From assembly GCA_002428325.1 (NCBI GenBank), contig DIVR01000007.1, forward strand, positions 9,955 to 73,954: a DNA stretch of 64,000 bases, in the 5' to 3' direction. This document shows, piece after piece, positions 1-8,468 of the stretch. The first letter of the stretch is position 1. Each line of letters begins with the position of its first letter. The notes below the pieces were generated by a model. The model was not told where the DNA came from and made no database searches. It worked only from the letters and a program-made list of their open reading frames with translations. The stretch comes from a bacterium UBP4_UBA6127. Lineage in GTDB: Bacteria > UBP4 > UBA4092. The position numbers and the translations under genes are program-made.

Positions 1-1423
1 CATCGGCAAAATTATCTTTTTTAAGTAACCCTCGTTTTTTAAGGCTTAATATTTCCGCATTCAGCCCGGTCATCCGGCGGACTGCTTCTTCAACACTGAA
101 AAGGTCTTTTTCTTTCGCATAATGAGCAATCACCCTGGGAAAGGTGCCATACGCCCGAGGGTGAGGTCTATCTGCGTTCAAGGGAGGATAAGGGGCCCTG
201 GCTGTCGTATCAGAACCGATGCCTACCCAGTTTTGGGAGAGGATATGGTCGGTTTCTTCATCATTCATTGAGAAGAAAATAGCCGAGACCAACCCCTCTT
301 CTTCCAGAAGGACATCACAGATGGCCTCCGGAATAGACTGGTTCCTTTCAGCGGCGACCGACTGAAGGGTCATTCCCTGATAATGATTGTTTTTTTCGGT
401 ATGGACTGCCGAAATCAGGGTATCTTCATATCCTGACTCCTGCCCGATATTCGCAATGATTTCATCAATGATTCGTTTGCGGATGTCAGGGGTTTTCAGT
501 CTCTCCATCATTTTGAGGATTCCGCCGTCATGAGCCCAATCCGGCAGCAAAGTGGACAATTCTGTGCTGGAGGCGATATAGGGATATCGATCGGCATGGA
601 CTTTGAGTCCAGCTTCCCGCGCCAGAGAAATCAATTCCAAAGCCCAGATTCCCTTTCCCCAGTTCTTGTTTCCGGCAACTTTCAGGTGGGAAATCTGCAC
701 CGGGATATTGGCCCGCCGCCCGATGGTAATGGTTTCCACAATAGATTCCAGAAGCCTTTGGCCTTCGGAACGCATATGGGAAGCATAAATCCCCCCCTTG
801 GCTGCCGCCACTTTAGCCAGTTCAACCAGCTCATCCATATCGGCAAAACAGCCCGGAGGATAAATCAATCCGGTAGTCAGTCCCAAAGCCCCCTGGTCCA
901 TGGCCTTATCCATCTCATATTTCAATTTATCCAATTCTTCCGGGGTTGGGGCTCGTTTACCTTCTCCCATACAATAGGTACGAAGGGAGCCATGGCCCAG
1001 GAATGTCCCATAATTAGTCCCAATGCCCTGTTTTTCCAATCGGCCGAAGAATCCAGCCAAATCTTCCCAGTCAATTTCCAACCCATGTTCTTTCATGAAA
1101 CTCCTGGTTTCAGCAAACCCTTCCTCTCCGATAGGGAAAGGAGTCATTCCGCAGTTGCCGGAAATATCGGTCGTAACCCCCTGCCGGATTTTACTTTCAG
1201 ACCGGGGATTCACAAACAGGGAACAATCGGTATGGGAATGGATATCAATAAACCCGGGACAGACACAGAGACCCGTAGCATCAATCACCCGCTGGGCTTT
1301 TTCTACCGGAATCTCAGGAGCCAAATCCGCTATCTTATCTTTTTTGATTGCCAAGTCGGCTTTTTGCCGGGGTTTCCCGGTTCCATCGATTATTTCGCCA
1401 TTTTTAATCAGGAGGTCAAACAT
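1..1423 (-). CDS. N-acyl-D-amino-acid deacylase (D-aminoacylase family amidohydrolase), C-terminus cut by window edge
   Basis: Reading the minus strand from the ATG at 1423 gives about 474 codons without a stop, running off the left edge. The product starts MFDLLIKNGEIIDGTG and shows the amidohydrolase metal motif HSHTD, followed by QGVTTDISGNCG, a conserved SHLK segment and a late GIGSDT block. This order is typical of D-aminoacylase / N-acyl-D-glutamate deacylase enzymes, which hydrolyse N-acylated D-amino acids in the cytosol with a Zn-dependent amidohydrolase barrel. A GGAGG-like site (AAGGAG) precedes the ATG. It lies 18 bases after the ADP-ribosylglycohydrolase-like gene on the same strand, so the two are probably co-transcribed. 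Family assignment is strong; substrate (D-amino acid, dipeptide or another cyclic amide) is inferred. The long open frame on the opposite strand (530-1429) is a shadow. Confidence 0.85.
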   Translation of the reverse strand, partial: MFDLLIKNGEIIDGTGKPRQKADLAIKKDKIADLAPEIPVEKAQRVIDATGLCVCPGFIDIHSHTDCSLFVNPRSESKIRQGVTTDISGNCGMTPFPIGEEGFAETRSFMKEHGLEIDWEDLAGFFGRLEKQGIGTNYGTFLGHGSLRTYCMGEGKRAPTPEELDKLKYEMDKAMDQGALGLTTGLIYPPGCFADMDELVELAKVAAAKGGIYASHMRSEGQRLLESIVETITIGRRANIPVQISHLKVAGNKNWGKGIWALELISLAREAGLKVHADRYPYIASSTELSTLLPDWAHDGGILKMMERLKTPDIRKRIIDEIIANIGQESGYEDTLISAVHTEKNNHYQGMTLQSVAAERNQSIPEAICDVLLEEEGLVSAIFFSMNDEETDHILSQNWVGIGSDTTARAPYPPLNADRPHPRAYGTFPRVIAHYAKEKDLFSVEEAVRRMTGLNAEILSLKKRGLLKKDNFAD

Positions 1424-1441
1424 GGATAAAACTCCTTATTC

Positions 1442-2776
1442 TCAGGAGATGATTCGGATGGCCTGTTGACAGGTTCGGTCGGCCAGTTCCGATATCTGAT
1501 TGACATAGAACCCTACGACATCAGATTTTAAAGTATTATTCAAAGGAGCCGCCCATTTAGCAGGAATCCCTTCCACACCCAATAAGGCTCCCAGAATGGA
1601 ACCCACAGTCGCTCCATTGCAATCAGTATCCCAACCGCCCAGGACTGCCAGGGTAATACCCTTTTCGAAATCCCGGCCAGCATACATCAAGGCCATAATC
1701 ACTACAGCCGCATTATTGATGGTATGGACAGCATGGTATTTACCATAAGCGTCATGTATCCGTTGAGTCGTCTTTTCCGGGTCATTATCTTCCTTCACCC
1801 ATTTCATGACATTATGAACTGCTTCATAAAGCCGGGAAGTTTTGGGAATCTCCGCCAATCCGGCCAAAATAGCTTCTTCCACTGTCTTGGCAGCGAAAGC
1901 CGCCGCAATAATAGCAGCCATCAGCATTTCCCCATAAATCCCATTTTTCACATGGGTCAGGCTGGCATCCCGATAGGCCAATTCCGCCGCCTTTTCAGGC
2001 CAACCCGGAGCCGCATACCCAAAAGCATCGGCCCGAATCTGGGCGCCGATCCATTCCCGGTAAGGATTATTGAGGCTGGCAGACAAGGGAGGTTCTATAT
2101 TATTTATCAAGTTGTAATAAGCCACCCGTTCCGCCGTATAAATCCTCAAATAAGGGAGCCGGGACAGCCAGGTCATAGCAACATCCTGAGTTTTGAAATC
2201 CGGCCCGAATTTCTCCAGGTAATATAGACCCAGGATGGTATAGTCCAAATCATCATCCCGTTCGGCAGCCTTGAGGTTTTCTTTGGCGCAGGGAATATAT
2301 TCTTCATCCCAGGCCTCATAATGGACATATTCGGGAATTCCTTTGGATAATCGGGGCAGGTAGTCTGATAGGGGAAGAACTCCATGCTGGCTCATCACAT
2401 CCAGCATCATTTTTCGGTTATGGCCCAGGGGTTCTACCGGTTTTCCTAATAGGCAGCCGGCGCATCGGCCCAGCCACGCCCCCTGAATTCGGGTTTTCAG
2501 TTCCGCCTCCCCCAGGATTTTTTTATAACGCCGGGGGCCTCGGCTTCTTTTTTTTAGGATTTTAGCGAATTCACTGGGTTCCTGATAAGGAAAATCCTTT
2601 CGAGGTTTAAGCCGGGATGCCTTCTTATATAAACGGGCGGCCAGTTTCTCGATATCAGGGTCTTCTTTCTTCAGAGATTCATATTCTTTTTTCAGTTCAG
2701 TGGTATCGCAACCTTCTTCTTCCAATTGAGTTATCTCAATTTTCATCAGGTAGAACAGGGTCTCGGTGTAAGGCAT
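1442..2776 (-). CDS. ADP-ribosylglycohydrolase (DraG/ARH) family protein
   Basis: The product is 444 residues from the ATG at 2776. That start is preceded by AGAGAGG about six bases upstream, while the longer frame would need a TTG at 2797. The first ~95 residues are charged and helical and are not part of the catalytic fold. The ADPRH domain follows: AWLGRCAGCLLGKPVE near residue 100, an acidic DDDLDY metal segment near 180, and the C-terminal binuclear Mg site GGWDTDCNGATVG near 380. Family members remove ADP-ribose from proteins or small molecules. The GGWDTDCN subgroup is often found near carbohydrate genes, and its substrate is unknown. The terminator between yajC and this gene suggests that it and the D-aminoacylase form a separate unit. 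Function beyond the family is not supported. Confidence 0.85.
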   Translation of the reverse strand: MPYTETLFYLMKIEITQLEEEGCDTTELKKEYESLKKEDPDIEKLAARLYKKASRLKPRKDFPYQEPSEFAKILKKRSRGPRRYKKILGEAELKTRIQGAWLGRCAGCLLGKPVEPLGHNRKMMLDVMSQHGVLPLSDYLPRLSKGIPEYVHYEAWDEEYIPCAKENLKAAERDDDLDYTILGLYYLEKFGPDFKTQDVAMTWLSRLPYLRIYTAERVAYYNLINNIEPPLSASLNNPYREWIGAQIRADAFGYAAPGWPEKAAELAYRDASLTHVKNGIYGEMLMAAIIAAAFAAKTVEEAILAGLAEIPKTSRLYEAVHNVMKWVKEDNDPEKTTQRIHDAYGKYHAVHTINNAAVVIMALMYAGRDFEKGITLAVLGGWDTDCNGATVGSILGALLGVEGIPAKWAAPLNNTLKSDVVGFYVNQISELADRTCQQAIRIIS

Positions 2777-2810
2777 ATATCCTCTCTCTGCAATCAAAAA
2801 TAAATCTCAC

Positions 2811-2836
2811 CAAATAAAAAAGGGCATAAAGCCCTT
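2811..2836 (-). terminator. Rho-independent terminator after yajC
   Basis: On the minus strand AAGGGC-TTTAT-GCCCTT is followed by TTTTTATT. It sits 42 bases past the yajC stop, separating tgt-yajC from the downstream ADPRH/D-aminoacylase pair. Confidence 0.75.
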
Positions 2837-2877
2837 ATATTATCAGAATTATAATTAAATTAAAGAGGTATTCAAGA

Positions 2878-3237
2878 TTATTTTACTTCAGAAGTGCTGC
2901 TTTCATCCGATTTGATGGAAACAATAGCATTTCTGGAGACTTCAATTTTCACATTATCCGCAATCTTGACTTTGATAGGATCATCACTGGCATTGGCTAC
3001 GATTCCATGAATCCCGCCGGAAGTGATTACTTTATCGCCGGCTTTGATTTTACTCAGCCGTTCCTGGTGTTTTTTCTGTTCCTTGCGCTGGGGATAAATC
3101 AGGAAAAAATAGAAAATCACCATGATCACAATCATCATAGTTATAGGATTGGCATACCAGGGGGCGGTTTCAGTGGCTTGACCTGCCTGAGGATTAGCAG
3201 CCATGGCATAAGCATTACTTATAAAAAATCCAAACAT
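2878..3237 (-). CDS. yajC: Preprotein translocase subunit YajC
   Basis: This 119-residue single-pass inner-membrane protein starts at the ATG at 3237, which has a strong AAGGAGTT ribosome site. A longer frame from a TTG at 3303 would run into the end of tgt and is not credible. After a short N-terminal stretch comes one hydrophobic helix (about residues 34-50), then PQRKEQKKHQERLSKIKAGD and KVITSGGIHGIVANASDD, the YajC core. YajC associates with SecDF at the Sec translocon. As in many bacteria it directly follows tgt (35 bases after the tgt stop). However, secD and secF do not follow here: a terminator comes next. Confidence 0.93.
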   Translation of the reverse strand: MFGFFISNAYAMAANPQAGQATETAPWYANPITMMIVIMVIFYFFLIYPQRKEQKKHQERLSKIKAGDKVITSGGIHGIVANASDDPIKVKIADNVKIEVSRNAIVSIKSDESSTSEVK

Positions 3238-3271
3238 AATAACTCCTTTATCTAATTTATATTTTTGGGGT

Positions 3272-4420
3272 TCAGGAATCCAAACCTGACTGATACTTGG
3301 CAAAAAATTCCTGTTTATATTCAGAAAACCTGTCTTCCTGAATAGACTTCCGGATTTGACTCACTAATTTTAACAGAAAATAAAGGTTGTGTAAGGTACA
3401 AAGCCGGAAACCCAGAATCTCACCGGCCCAGATAAGATGCCGAATATAGGCCCGGGTATAATTCCGGCAGGCATAACAGTCACATTCATCGTCCATGGGT
3501 TTAAAGTCTTCCGCATAGGCTCCATTACGGACAACTAATTTTCCATGGGCTGTGAAAACCGTCCCATTGCGGGCATTCCGGGTCGGGAGGACACAGTCAA
3601 ACATATCCACTCCCCGTTCAATGCACTGGAAAAGCTCCAAGGGAGAACCCAACCCCATGAAATAACGGGGTTTTTCTTCCGGCAGCTGGCTGATAGAAGC
3701 CTCCAGCATCTCCATCATCATTGGAACACTTTCCCCGACACTCAATCCCCCGATGGAATAACCGGGAAAATCCAAGTCCACCAGCTGGCGGGCGGATTCA
3801 ATCCGAAGTTCCGGATACATCCCTCCCTGGCATATCCCATACAAGGCGGAATGGGTCAAAGGTTCGGCATCCAGTTGTTTCTGCCATTCTTCTTTGCAAC
3901 GGGCCGCCCAGCGGGTAGTCATTTCCAGGGATTTTCGGGCATACTCTTTCTCCGCAGGATAAGGAACACATTCATCCAGGCTCATAATAATATCAGCCCC
4001 CAGGTCCATTTCAATCTGGATGGCTTTCTCCGGACTCAGATAATGTTTGGACCCATCCAGATGGGATTTGAATTCCACCCCATCCTCCCGGACCTTTCGT
4101 AAATCCGATAAACTGAATACTTGGAATCCCCCTGAATCGGTCAGGATTGGCTTCTTCCAGTTCATGAAACCATGCAGACCCCCTGCCCGTTTGATAATGC
4201 TTTCCCCGGGACGGAGATATAAATGATAGGTATTGCATAAAATAATCTGGGACCCTATTTCCACCAGTTCTTCCGGGGACATACATTTCACAGTCGCCTG
4301 AGTCCCAACCGGCATGAAAATAGGAGTTTGAATTTCCCCATGGGCAGTCTGAATCAACCCAGCTCGGGCCTGAGTCCGGGTATCTTTTTTCTCCAAGGTA
4401 AACTTAAAATCTGGTTTCAT
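3272..4420 (-). CDS. tgt: Queuine tRNA-ribosyltransferase (tRNA-guanine transglycosylase)
   Basis: The product is 382 residues from the ATG at 4420 (MKPDFKFTLEKKD), matching normal TGT length. The frame could be extended to a TTG at 4510, but that lies only about 15 bases from a candidate -10 box, so the ATG is preferred. Diagnostic blocks are MPVGTQATVKCM, CNTYHLYLRPG, the catalytic LTDSGGFQVFSL, GLGSPLELFQCIERGVDMFD, the second active-site segment FDCVLPTRNARNGTVFT, and the zinc site CDCYACRNYTRAYIRHL. The enzyme exchanges guanine-34 of GUN-anticodon tRNAs for preQ1 in the cytosol. It is the first gene of a tgt-yajC pair. Confidence 0.96.
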   Translation of the reverse strand: MKPDFKFTLEKKDTRTQARAGLIQTAHGEIQTPIFMPVGTQATVKCMSPEELVEIGSQIILCNTYHLYLRPGESIIKRAGGLHGFMNWKKPILTDSGGFQVFSLSDLRKVREDGVEFKSHLDGSKHYLSPEKAIQIEMDLGADIIMSLDECVPYPAEKEYARKSLEMTTRWAARCKEEWQKQLDAEPLTHSALYGICQGGMYPELRIESARQLVDLDFPGYSIGGLSVGESVPMMMEMLEASISQLPEEKPRYFMGLGSPLELFQCIERGVDMFDCVLPTRNARNGTVFTAHGKLVVRNGAYAEDFKPMDDECDCYACRNYTRAYIRHLIWAGEILGFRLCTLHNLYFLLKLVSQIRKSIQEDRFSEYKQEFFAKYQSGLDS

Positions 4421-4524
4421 CTGTTCTCTCAGTCTCTCACCCTCAAGGTAAATGGATTTTTCTCCCTGATTTCGGGGGGTTCCGGGTCTGTTGTTGGCCG
4501 AATCACCCAATTTTACAAAGTATT

Positions 4525-4530
4525 ATTATA
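4525..4530 (-). promoter_or_regulatory. Candidate -10 box for tgt
   Basis: TATAAT on the minus strand, about 105 bases before the tgt ATG. There is no good -35 hexamer at 17 bases. It supports use of the ATG at 4420 rather than the TTG at 4510. Confidence 0.4.
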
Positions 4531-4598
4531 AACGACCCTTGGAAATATCACCTTTTCCTCTTCCGGCTTACCCCTTTTTCTCCAATTTCCACCGGAAC

Positions 4599-4631
4599 GA
4601 GACCCAGGCTGTAACCATCAGCCTGGGTCTC
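4599..4631. repeat. Palindromic hairpin repeat, copy 1
   Basis: Perfect 13-base arms (GAGACCCAGGCTG / CAGCCTGGGTCTC) enclose a 7-base loop TAACCAT. No T-run follows on either strand, so it is not a plain intrinsic terminator. A near-identical copy in reverse orientation lies at 28460-28490 (loop ATGGTTA, the complement of this loop). Both copies sit in divergent promoter regions. Confidence 0.85.
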
Positions 4632-4805
4632 ACTCTAATCACTGGAAATAGTGTATAGAGGTTAACCATCATGGGAATCCGGGAATAAGGGTGATAAAAT
4701 GAATAAATACCCCCCTGGTGATTTAGGAATGGGAATAGAGATTTTGAATTGGAAATCAATGAGAAATTTTGGCTTGATAGGCAAGGCTCCGATAGGATAT
4801 AGAGT

Positions 4806-5669
4806 ATGAGAAGGGTTCAACGCCTCAACCGACGGCAGTTTATCCGGGCATTGGCTTGGACCAGTTTTTCCCTGGGATTAGGCGGCACCTCTTATGCAAC
4901 CCTATGGGAACCCAGCTGGGTCAAAGTTCAAAAGATAAAACTGGCTTATCCTGACCTCCCCCCCGGATTGGAGGGACTCACCCTTCTCCAGCTTTCGGAT
5001 ATTCATTTAAGTAGAGTTGTCTCAAGGAGTTATCTCCGACAATGCATCCAAATGGCTAACCAGCTAAAACCGGACATTGTCCTTTTGACCGGAGATTACA
5101 TTACCCGGCAGAAGAAATATATCCCACTGATGGCAGAAGAATTAAGCCACTTGAAATCCCCCCTGGGTTCTTATGCAGTCCTGGGAAACCACGACTACTG
5201 GACTCATGGCCCTATGGTCAAAACAGCCCTTCGGAAAGCAGGAATCCATGTCCTGACTAATCAGCATACTCAAATCCAGGTAAAAGATACCGAATTATGG
5301 ATATTGGGAGTTGATGACCTTTGGGCCGGTATCTTTGATTTGGAAAAGACTTTTCACGGGACCCCGGAAGACCGGTTCCGAATCCTTTTAATGCATAATC
5401 CTGATGAATTTGAAAAGGCTTCCGGGTATAATCCGAATCTTATCCTCAGCGGACATACTCATGGGGGACAGGTTTCACTGCCTTATTACGGGCCCATTTT
5501 GACCCCTTCCCGGCATGGAAACCTCTATGCCTCCGGGCTCTTCAAAAAAGAAGAGACCCTGATGTATGTCAATCGAGGCTTGGGATTAATATCTCCCCCG
5601 GTACGGATGGGAGTCCGGCCGGAAATCTCCCTTTTCACCCTGCACAGGGAAACTCGTTATCCGGCATAG
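4806..5669 (+). CDS. Calcineurin-like metallophosphoesterase (YkuE/YaeI type), probably Tat-exported
   Basis: The 287-residue protein begins with NRRQFIRALAW followed by a hydrophobic stretch, a twin-arginine-like signal or anchor, which would place the enzyme on the periplasmic side. All metal-binding motifs of the superfamily are present: LSDIH (63-67), TGDY (95-98), GNHD (127-130), LMHNPDEF (195-202) and SGHTHGGQ (215-222). YkuE/YaeI-type members act on phosphoesters such as UDP-2,3-diacylglucosamine or lipid phosphates; the exact substrate here is unknown. It is monocistronic, diverging from tgt and converging with the diguanylate cyclase, whose stop is 25 bases away. Confidence 0.9.
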   Translation: MRRVQRLNRRQFIRALAWTSFSLGLGGTSYATLWEPSWVKVQKIKLAYPDLPPGLEGLTLLQLSDIHLSRVVSRSYLRQCIQMANQLKPDIVLLTGDYITRQKKYIPLMAEELSHLKSPLGSYAVLGNHDYWTHGPMVKTALRKAGIHVLTNQHTQIQVKDTELWILGVDDLWAGIFDLEKTFHGTPEDRFRILLMHNPDEFEKASGYNPNLILSGHTHGGQVSLPYYGPILTPSRHGNLYASGLFKKEETLMYVNRGLGLISPPVRMGVRPEISLFTLHRETRYPA

Positions 5670-5694
5670 GTTGTTGAATCGGCAATGCCATGAA

Positions 5695-7080
5695 TCAACG
5701 GACAATATTGAGAGAATCCCGGCGATTCTTCTTTACTTCATACATTCGGACATCGGCTTCTGCAATCAGTTCTTCAATCGTCAAATCCGTCTGGTTCGAG
5801 TAAAATGAAATCCCCAGGCTGGCAGATAAAGGCAACGGTAAATGGGATTGGATGTTATTTTCCTGAATTTTCTCCATCAGGCGGCTTTGCAAGAGTGATT
5901 CACACCCATCATTGACATCCACAGCCAGAACGAGAAATTCATCTCCACCTATACGGCCGATAATATCTGATTCTCGAAAAACTTTTTTGAGCAACTGGGC
6001 GAAGGCCTTCAGGTAACGGTCCCCTTCCGGGTGGCCATACTCATCATTCACCTTCTTCAGATAATCAATATCCATATAAAAAAGCACCGCTCGTTTATTC
6101 ATCCTTCGGCATAGCTTTAATTGGCGATGGGCCAGCCAGAGAAATCCCCTTCGGTTGAATAATCCGGTTAAATCATCTTCTACCGAAAGGTTGCGAAGGG
6201 TCTCTTCAGAATGTTTCCGCAGGGTAATATCATTCAATACCAGCATAGTCCCCAAAAATTGATGGGTGACATCCTGCATTCGAGTCAGCTTACACTCATA
6301 CCAGAGTTGATTCTGGTGATTCTGGAATTGCTTTTCAAATTCCATGTATTGATTATTCTCCGAATGCATCTGTTCCAGTTCTTTTTGAATCCAACTCAGG
6401 GATTCACCCACATGATAAGAATGATAATAAGCATCCCCTGGAAGGGATTGAGACTTGTACAGATGAATAGCCGCATCATTCATGTGATTGATCAGGTTAG
6501 ATTCGTCTAGGATGAATACAGGCTGGGGAAGGCTTCCAAAAAGGGCCAGATACTTGTTTTTTTCATTTGTAATATTACGGCTGTAGGCTTCCAGAGCCTG
6601 GATTTTCTCATCTGCCGTAGTATTATGCCAGGCGGAAGAAATCATTATCTCCATCTGGTCAAAATATCCCTCCAGGTAGGAACAGCACCATTCGTGGGTT
6701 TCCGTTTCTAACATGGACTCCATAAGGCATTCCTTATAAGCCCGGCGGTAATATTTAAATAACCCTAAAAACAACTCGATAGGTATCCCCCGTTGCCGAT
6801 GGGAACGGACTATTTCAATACAAAACCTCATAGAAGGAGAATTCGGGTCATTATCAGAAGGTTTCATCTGGGGGATATCAGGATTCAGGATGGTATACTC
6901 CGAGAGTGTTTGAGTAAGGCCTTGTACCGACAAACGCCACGCTTCCGCCAAAGTGGAAGTATATCGGGTGAACTGGTATTCTCTGGCATAATATAATATC
7001 CGTTCCATCAACCATATTTCCTGCCGATGCAACAGCTCTATTAGCTTAGTTCTTCTGGTATGGTTTCCATGACCTGACAT
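5695..7080 (-). CDS. PAS-GGDEF diguanylate cyclase
   Basis: This 461-residue cytosolic protein has no membrane segment. Residues 1-165 are an all-helical region of unknown type, residues ~180-295 look like a PAS domain (LPQPVFILDESN onward), and ~300-461 form the GGDEF domain. The active-site loop GGDEF is intact at 378-382, and a product-inhibition I-site RESD lies at 369-372, five residues before it. It should convert two GTP to cyclic di-GMP and be feedback inhibited. It lies downstream of the gspE-gspF operon on the same strand after a 247-base gap. That gap matters because the ATPase next door carries repeats resembling a c-di-GMP-binding motif. The signal sensed by the N-terminal helical part is unknown. 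Confidence 0.92.
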   Translation of the reverse strand: MSGHGNHTRRTKLIELLHRQEIWLMERILYYAREYQFTRYTSTLAEAWRLSVQGLTQTLSEYTILNPDIPQMKPSDNDPNSPSMRFCIEIVRSHRQRGIPIELFLGLFKYYRRAYKECLMESMLETETHEWCCSYLEGYFDQMEIMISSAWHNTTADEKIQALEAYSRNITNEKNKYLALFGSLPQPVFILDESNLINHMNDAAIHLYKSQSLPGDAYYHSYHVGESLSWIQKELEQMHSENNQYMEFEKQFQNHQNQLWYECKLTRMQDVTHQFLGTMLVLNDITLRKHSEETLRNLSVEDDLTGLFNRRGFLWLAHRQLKLCRRMNKRAVLFYMDIDYLKKVNDEYGHPEGDRYLKAFAQLLKKVFRESDIIGRIGGDEFLVLAVDVNDGCESLLQSRLMEKIQENNIQSHLPLPLSASLGISFYSNQTDLTIEELIAEADVRMYEVKKNRRDSLNIVR

Positions 7081-7327
7081 TATCTGTTTGACTTTCTTAA
7101 TTGGATATCAGGTTCATGAAAGAAAGAGGGGTAATATTAAAGACACGAACCCTAATTTTTCACCAGACCTGACAAATAGTAAGGTTGGATTATTCAAAAC
7201 CGACCCTAAAACAAATAATATTATCTACCTTATGCTTTTATCATGTCAATACGGAATAAAATCCAACATGAAGAAATATACCCCAAAAGCTCAATCAAGA
7301 TTGATTCCATGGATGATAATTTCGATA

Positions 7328-8422
7328 TTACAATATCTTAATCAATGCAAAATATGGCAAGAAAACCGACAGGGCAATAAAAAGGACAACACTCCCCACC
7401 ACCAGCACCAGAATCGGTTCTATGATTGAAGTGATTCCCCGAATAGTGACATCAATTTCTTCCTCATAAGTCATAGCAATCCGTTCCAGGACTTCTTCCA
7501 GGGTTCCGGCCTGTTCACCCACAGAGATGATATCCACTGCCAGGGGAGGAATAATATCGGAATCTCTTAAGACCTCCTCAAAGGTTCCTCCCTTGACCAG
7601 GTTGTCATAGGCATTCTGAATGGTAATAGACATGTTCAAGCTGCCGGTAACTGCTTTGGATAATTGAAGGGCTTCCAGGAGAGGCACCCCTGAATGCAAC
7701 AGGACAGACATGGTCCGGGTAAATCGGGCAACCACTACCTTGGTGTATAACATCCCGAAAACCGGAATCTTCAATTCAAATCGATCATAAAGATATTTTC
7801 CACGCTCCGTATTTTTTAATATCCAGAATAATACCCCTAACAAACAGAGGGCCACCAATACCAACGGCCAATGCATCTGCAGTATTTCAGATACAAAAAT
7901 AATCATTTGGGTGGGAACTGGAATTTGAATATTCCGCTCTGAATTCTTGAATAACGGGATAAACACCGGGATTACTCTCATTAAAAGAAAGATAATCACC
8001 CCGAGAGCTACCAGCAATGAGACCAGGGGATAAGCAAAGGCTGATTTTAGTTTCTGGCGAAGGGCAACACTCTTTTCCATCAGGTCGGCAATCCGATGTA
8101 ATGCCTCATCCAGGGTCCCCGAAGATTCCCCCACACGAATCATACTGACAATCAACGGATTGAAGTATCTTGGATAGTTCTCCATGGCACGGGAAACAGT
8201 CCCTCCATTTTCCACAAAGCGAGCAACTTCGCCCAATGCCTTCCTTAATTTAGGCTGGCTGGTACGTACTGCCAGTGTTTTTAAGCTTTTCAAAACCGGA
8301 ATCCCCGATTGGATCAGGATGGAGAACCCCCGACAGAAAGATGAAACATCTTTCTGAGTAACAGGCGTCGGAAACTGCCAACGCAGGGCTTTACGTATCT
8401 TATTCGTTTTTTCTTGAGCCAT
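7328..8422 (-). CDS. gspF: Type II secretion / type IV pilus inner-membrane platform protein (GspF/PilC)
   Basis: The product is 364 residues from the ATG at 8422, chosen over an ATG at 8437 because GAGGGG lies eight bases before it. It has the duplicated T2SSF architecture: cytoplasmic helical bundle 1 (FCRGFSILIQSGIPVLKSLK), transmembrane segments around 130-160 and 185-210, bundle 2 (FTRTMSVLLHSGVPLLEALQ) and a final hydrophobic segment (PILVLVVGSVVLFIALSVFL). The protein anchors the pseudopilus or pilus assembly ATPase at the inner membrane. It is the last gene of the pseudopilin-gspE-gspF operon, 46 bases after gspE. Whether the machine is a secretion pseudopilus or a pilus cannot be settled without the secretin gene, which is not in this window. 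Confidence 0.94.
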   Translation of the reverse strand: MAQEKTNKIRKALRWQFPTPVTQKDVSSFCRGFSILIQSGIPVLKSLKTLAVRTSQPKLRKALGEVARFVENGGTVSRAMENYPRYFNPLIVSMIRVGESSGTLDEALHRIADLMEKSVALRQKLKSAFAYPLVSLLVALGVIIFLLMRVIPVFIPLFKNSERNIQIPVPTQMIIFVSEILQMHWPLVLVALCLLGVLFWILKNTERGKYLYDRFELKIPVFGMLYTKVVVARFTRTMSVLLHSGVPLLEALQLSKAVTGSLNMSITIQNAYDNLVKGGTFEEVLRDSDIIPPLAVDIISVGEQAGTLEEVLERIAMTYEEEIDVTIRGITSIIEPILVLVVGSVVLFIALSVFLPYFALIKIL

Positions 8423-8468
8423 GAGATTACCCCTCATAACCGGTATGAGATTTTTCTCAGAACCGGAT

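Larger units (their letters stand above)
4421..4805. other. Divergent intergenic region between tgt and the metallophosphoesterase gene
   Basis: This 385-base gap separates two divergent genes. I find no convincing gene; the open frame at 4568-4759 (minus) has no family features and overlaps a hairpin. It contains a minus-strand -10 candidate (4525-4530) and the palindromic repeat described at 4599-4631. The rest shows nothing I recognise. Confidence 0.6.

Noticed and set aside
530..1429. 300-codon open frame on the plus strand
   Set aside because: Lies opposite the D-aminoacylase gene; no ribosome site and composition typical of an antisense shadow.
4421..4510. N-terminal extension of tgt to a TTG
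   Set aside because: The extension starts next to the promoter candidate and is not part of the TGT family; ATG at 4420 fits family length.
7088..7429. Plus-strand frame between the cyclase and gspF
   Set aside because: Overlaps the gspF end and lacks a motif or ribosome site; asparagine/lysine-rich composition matches AT-rich spacer.
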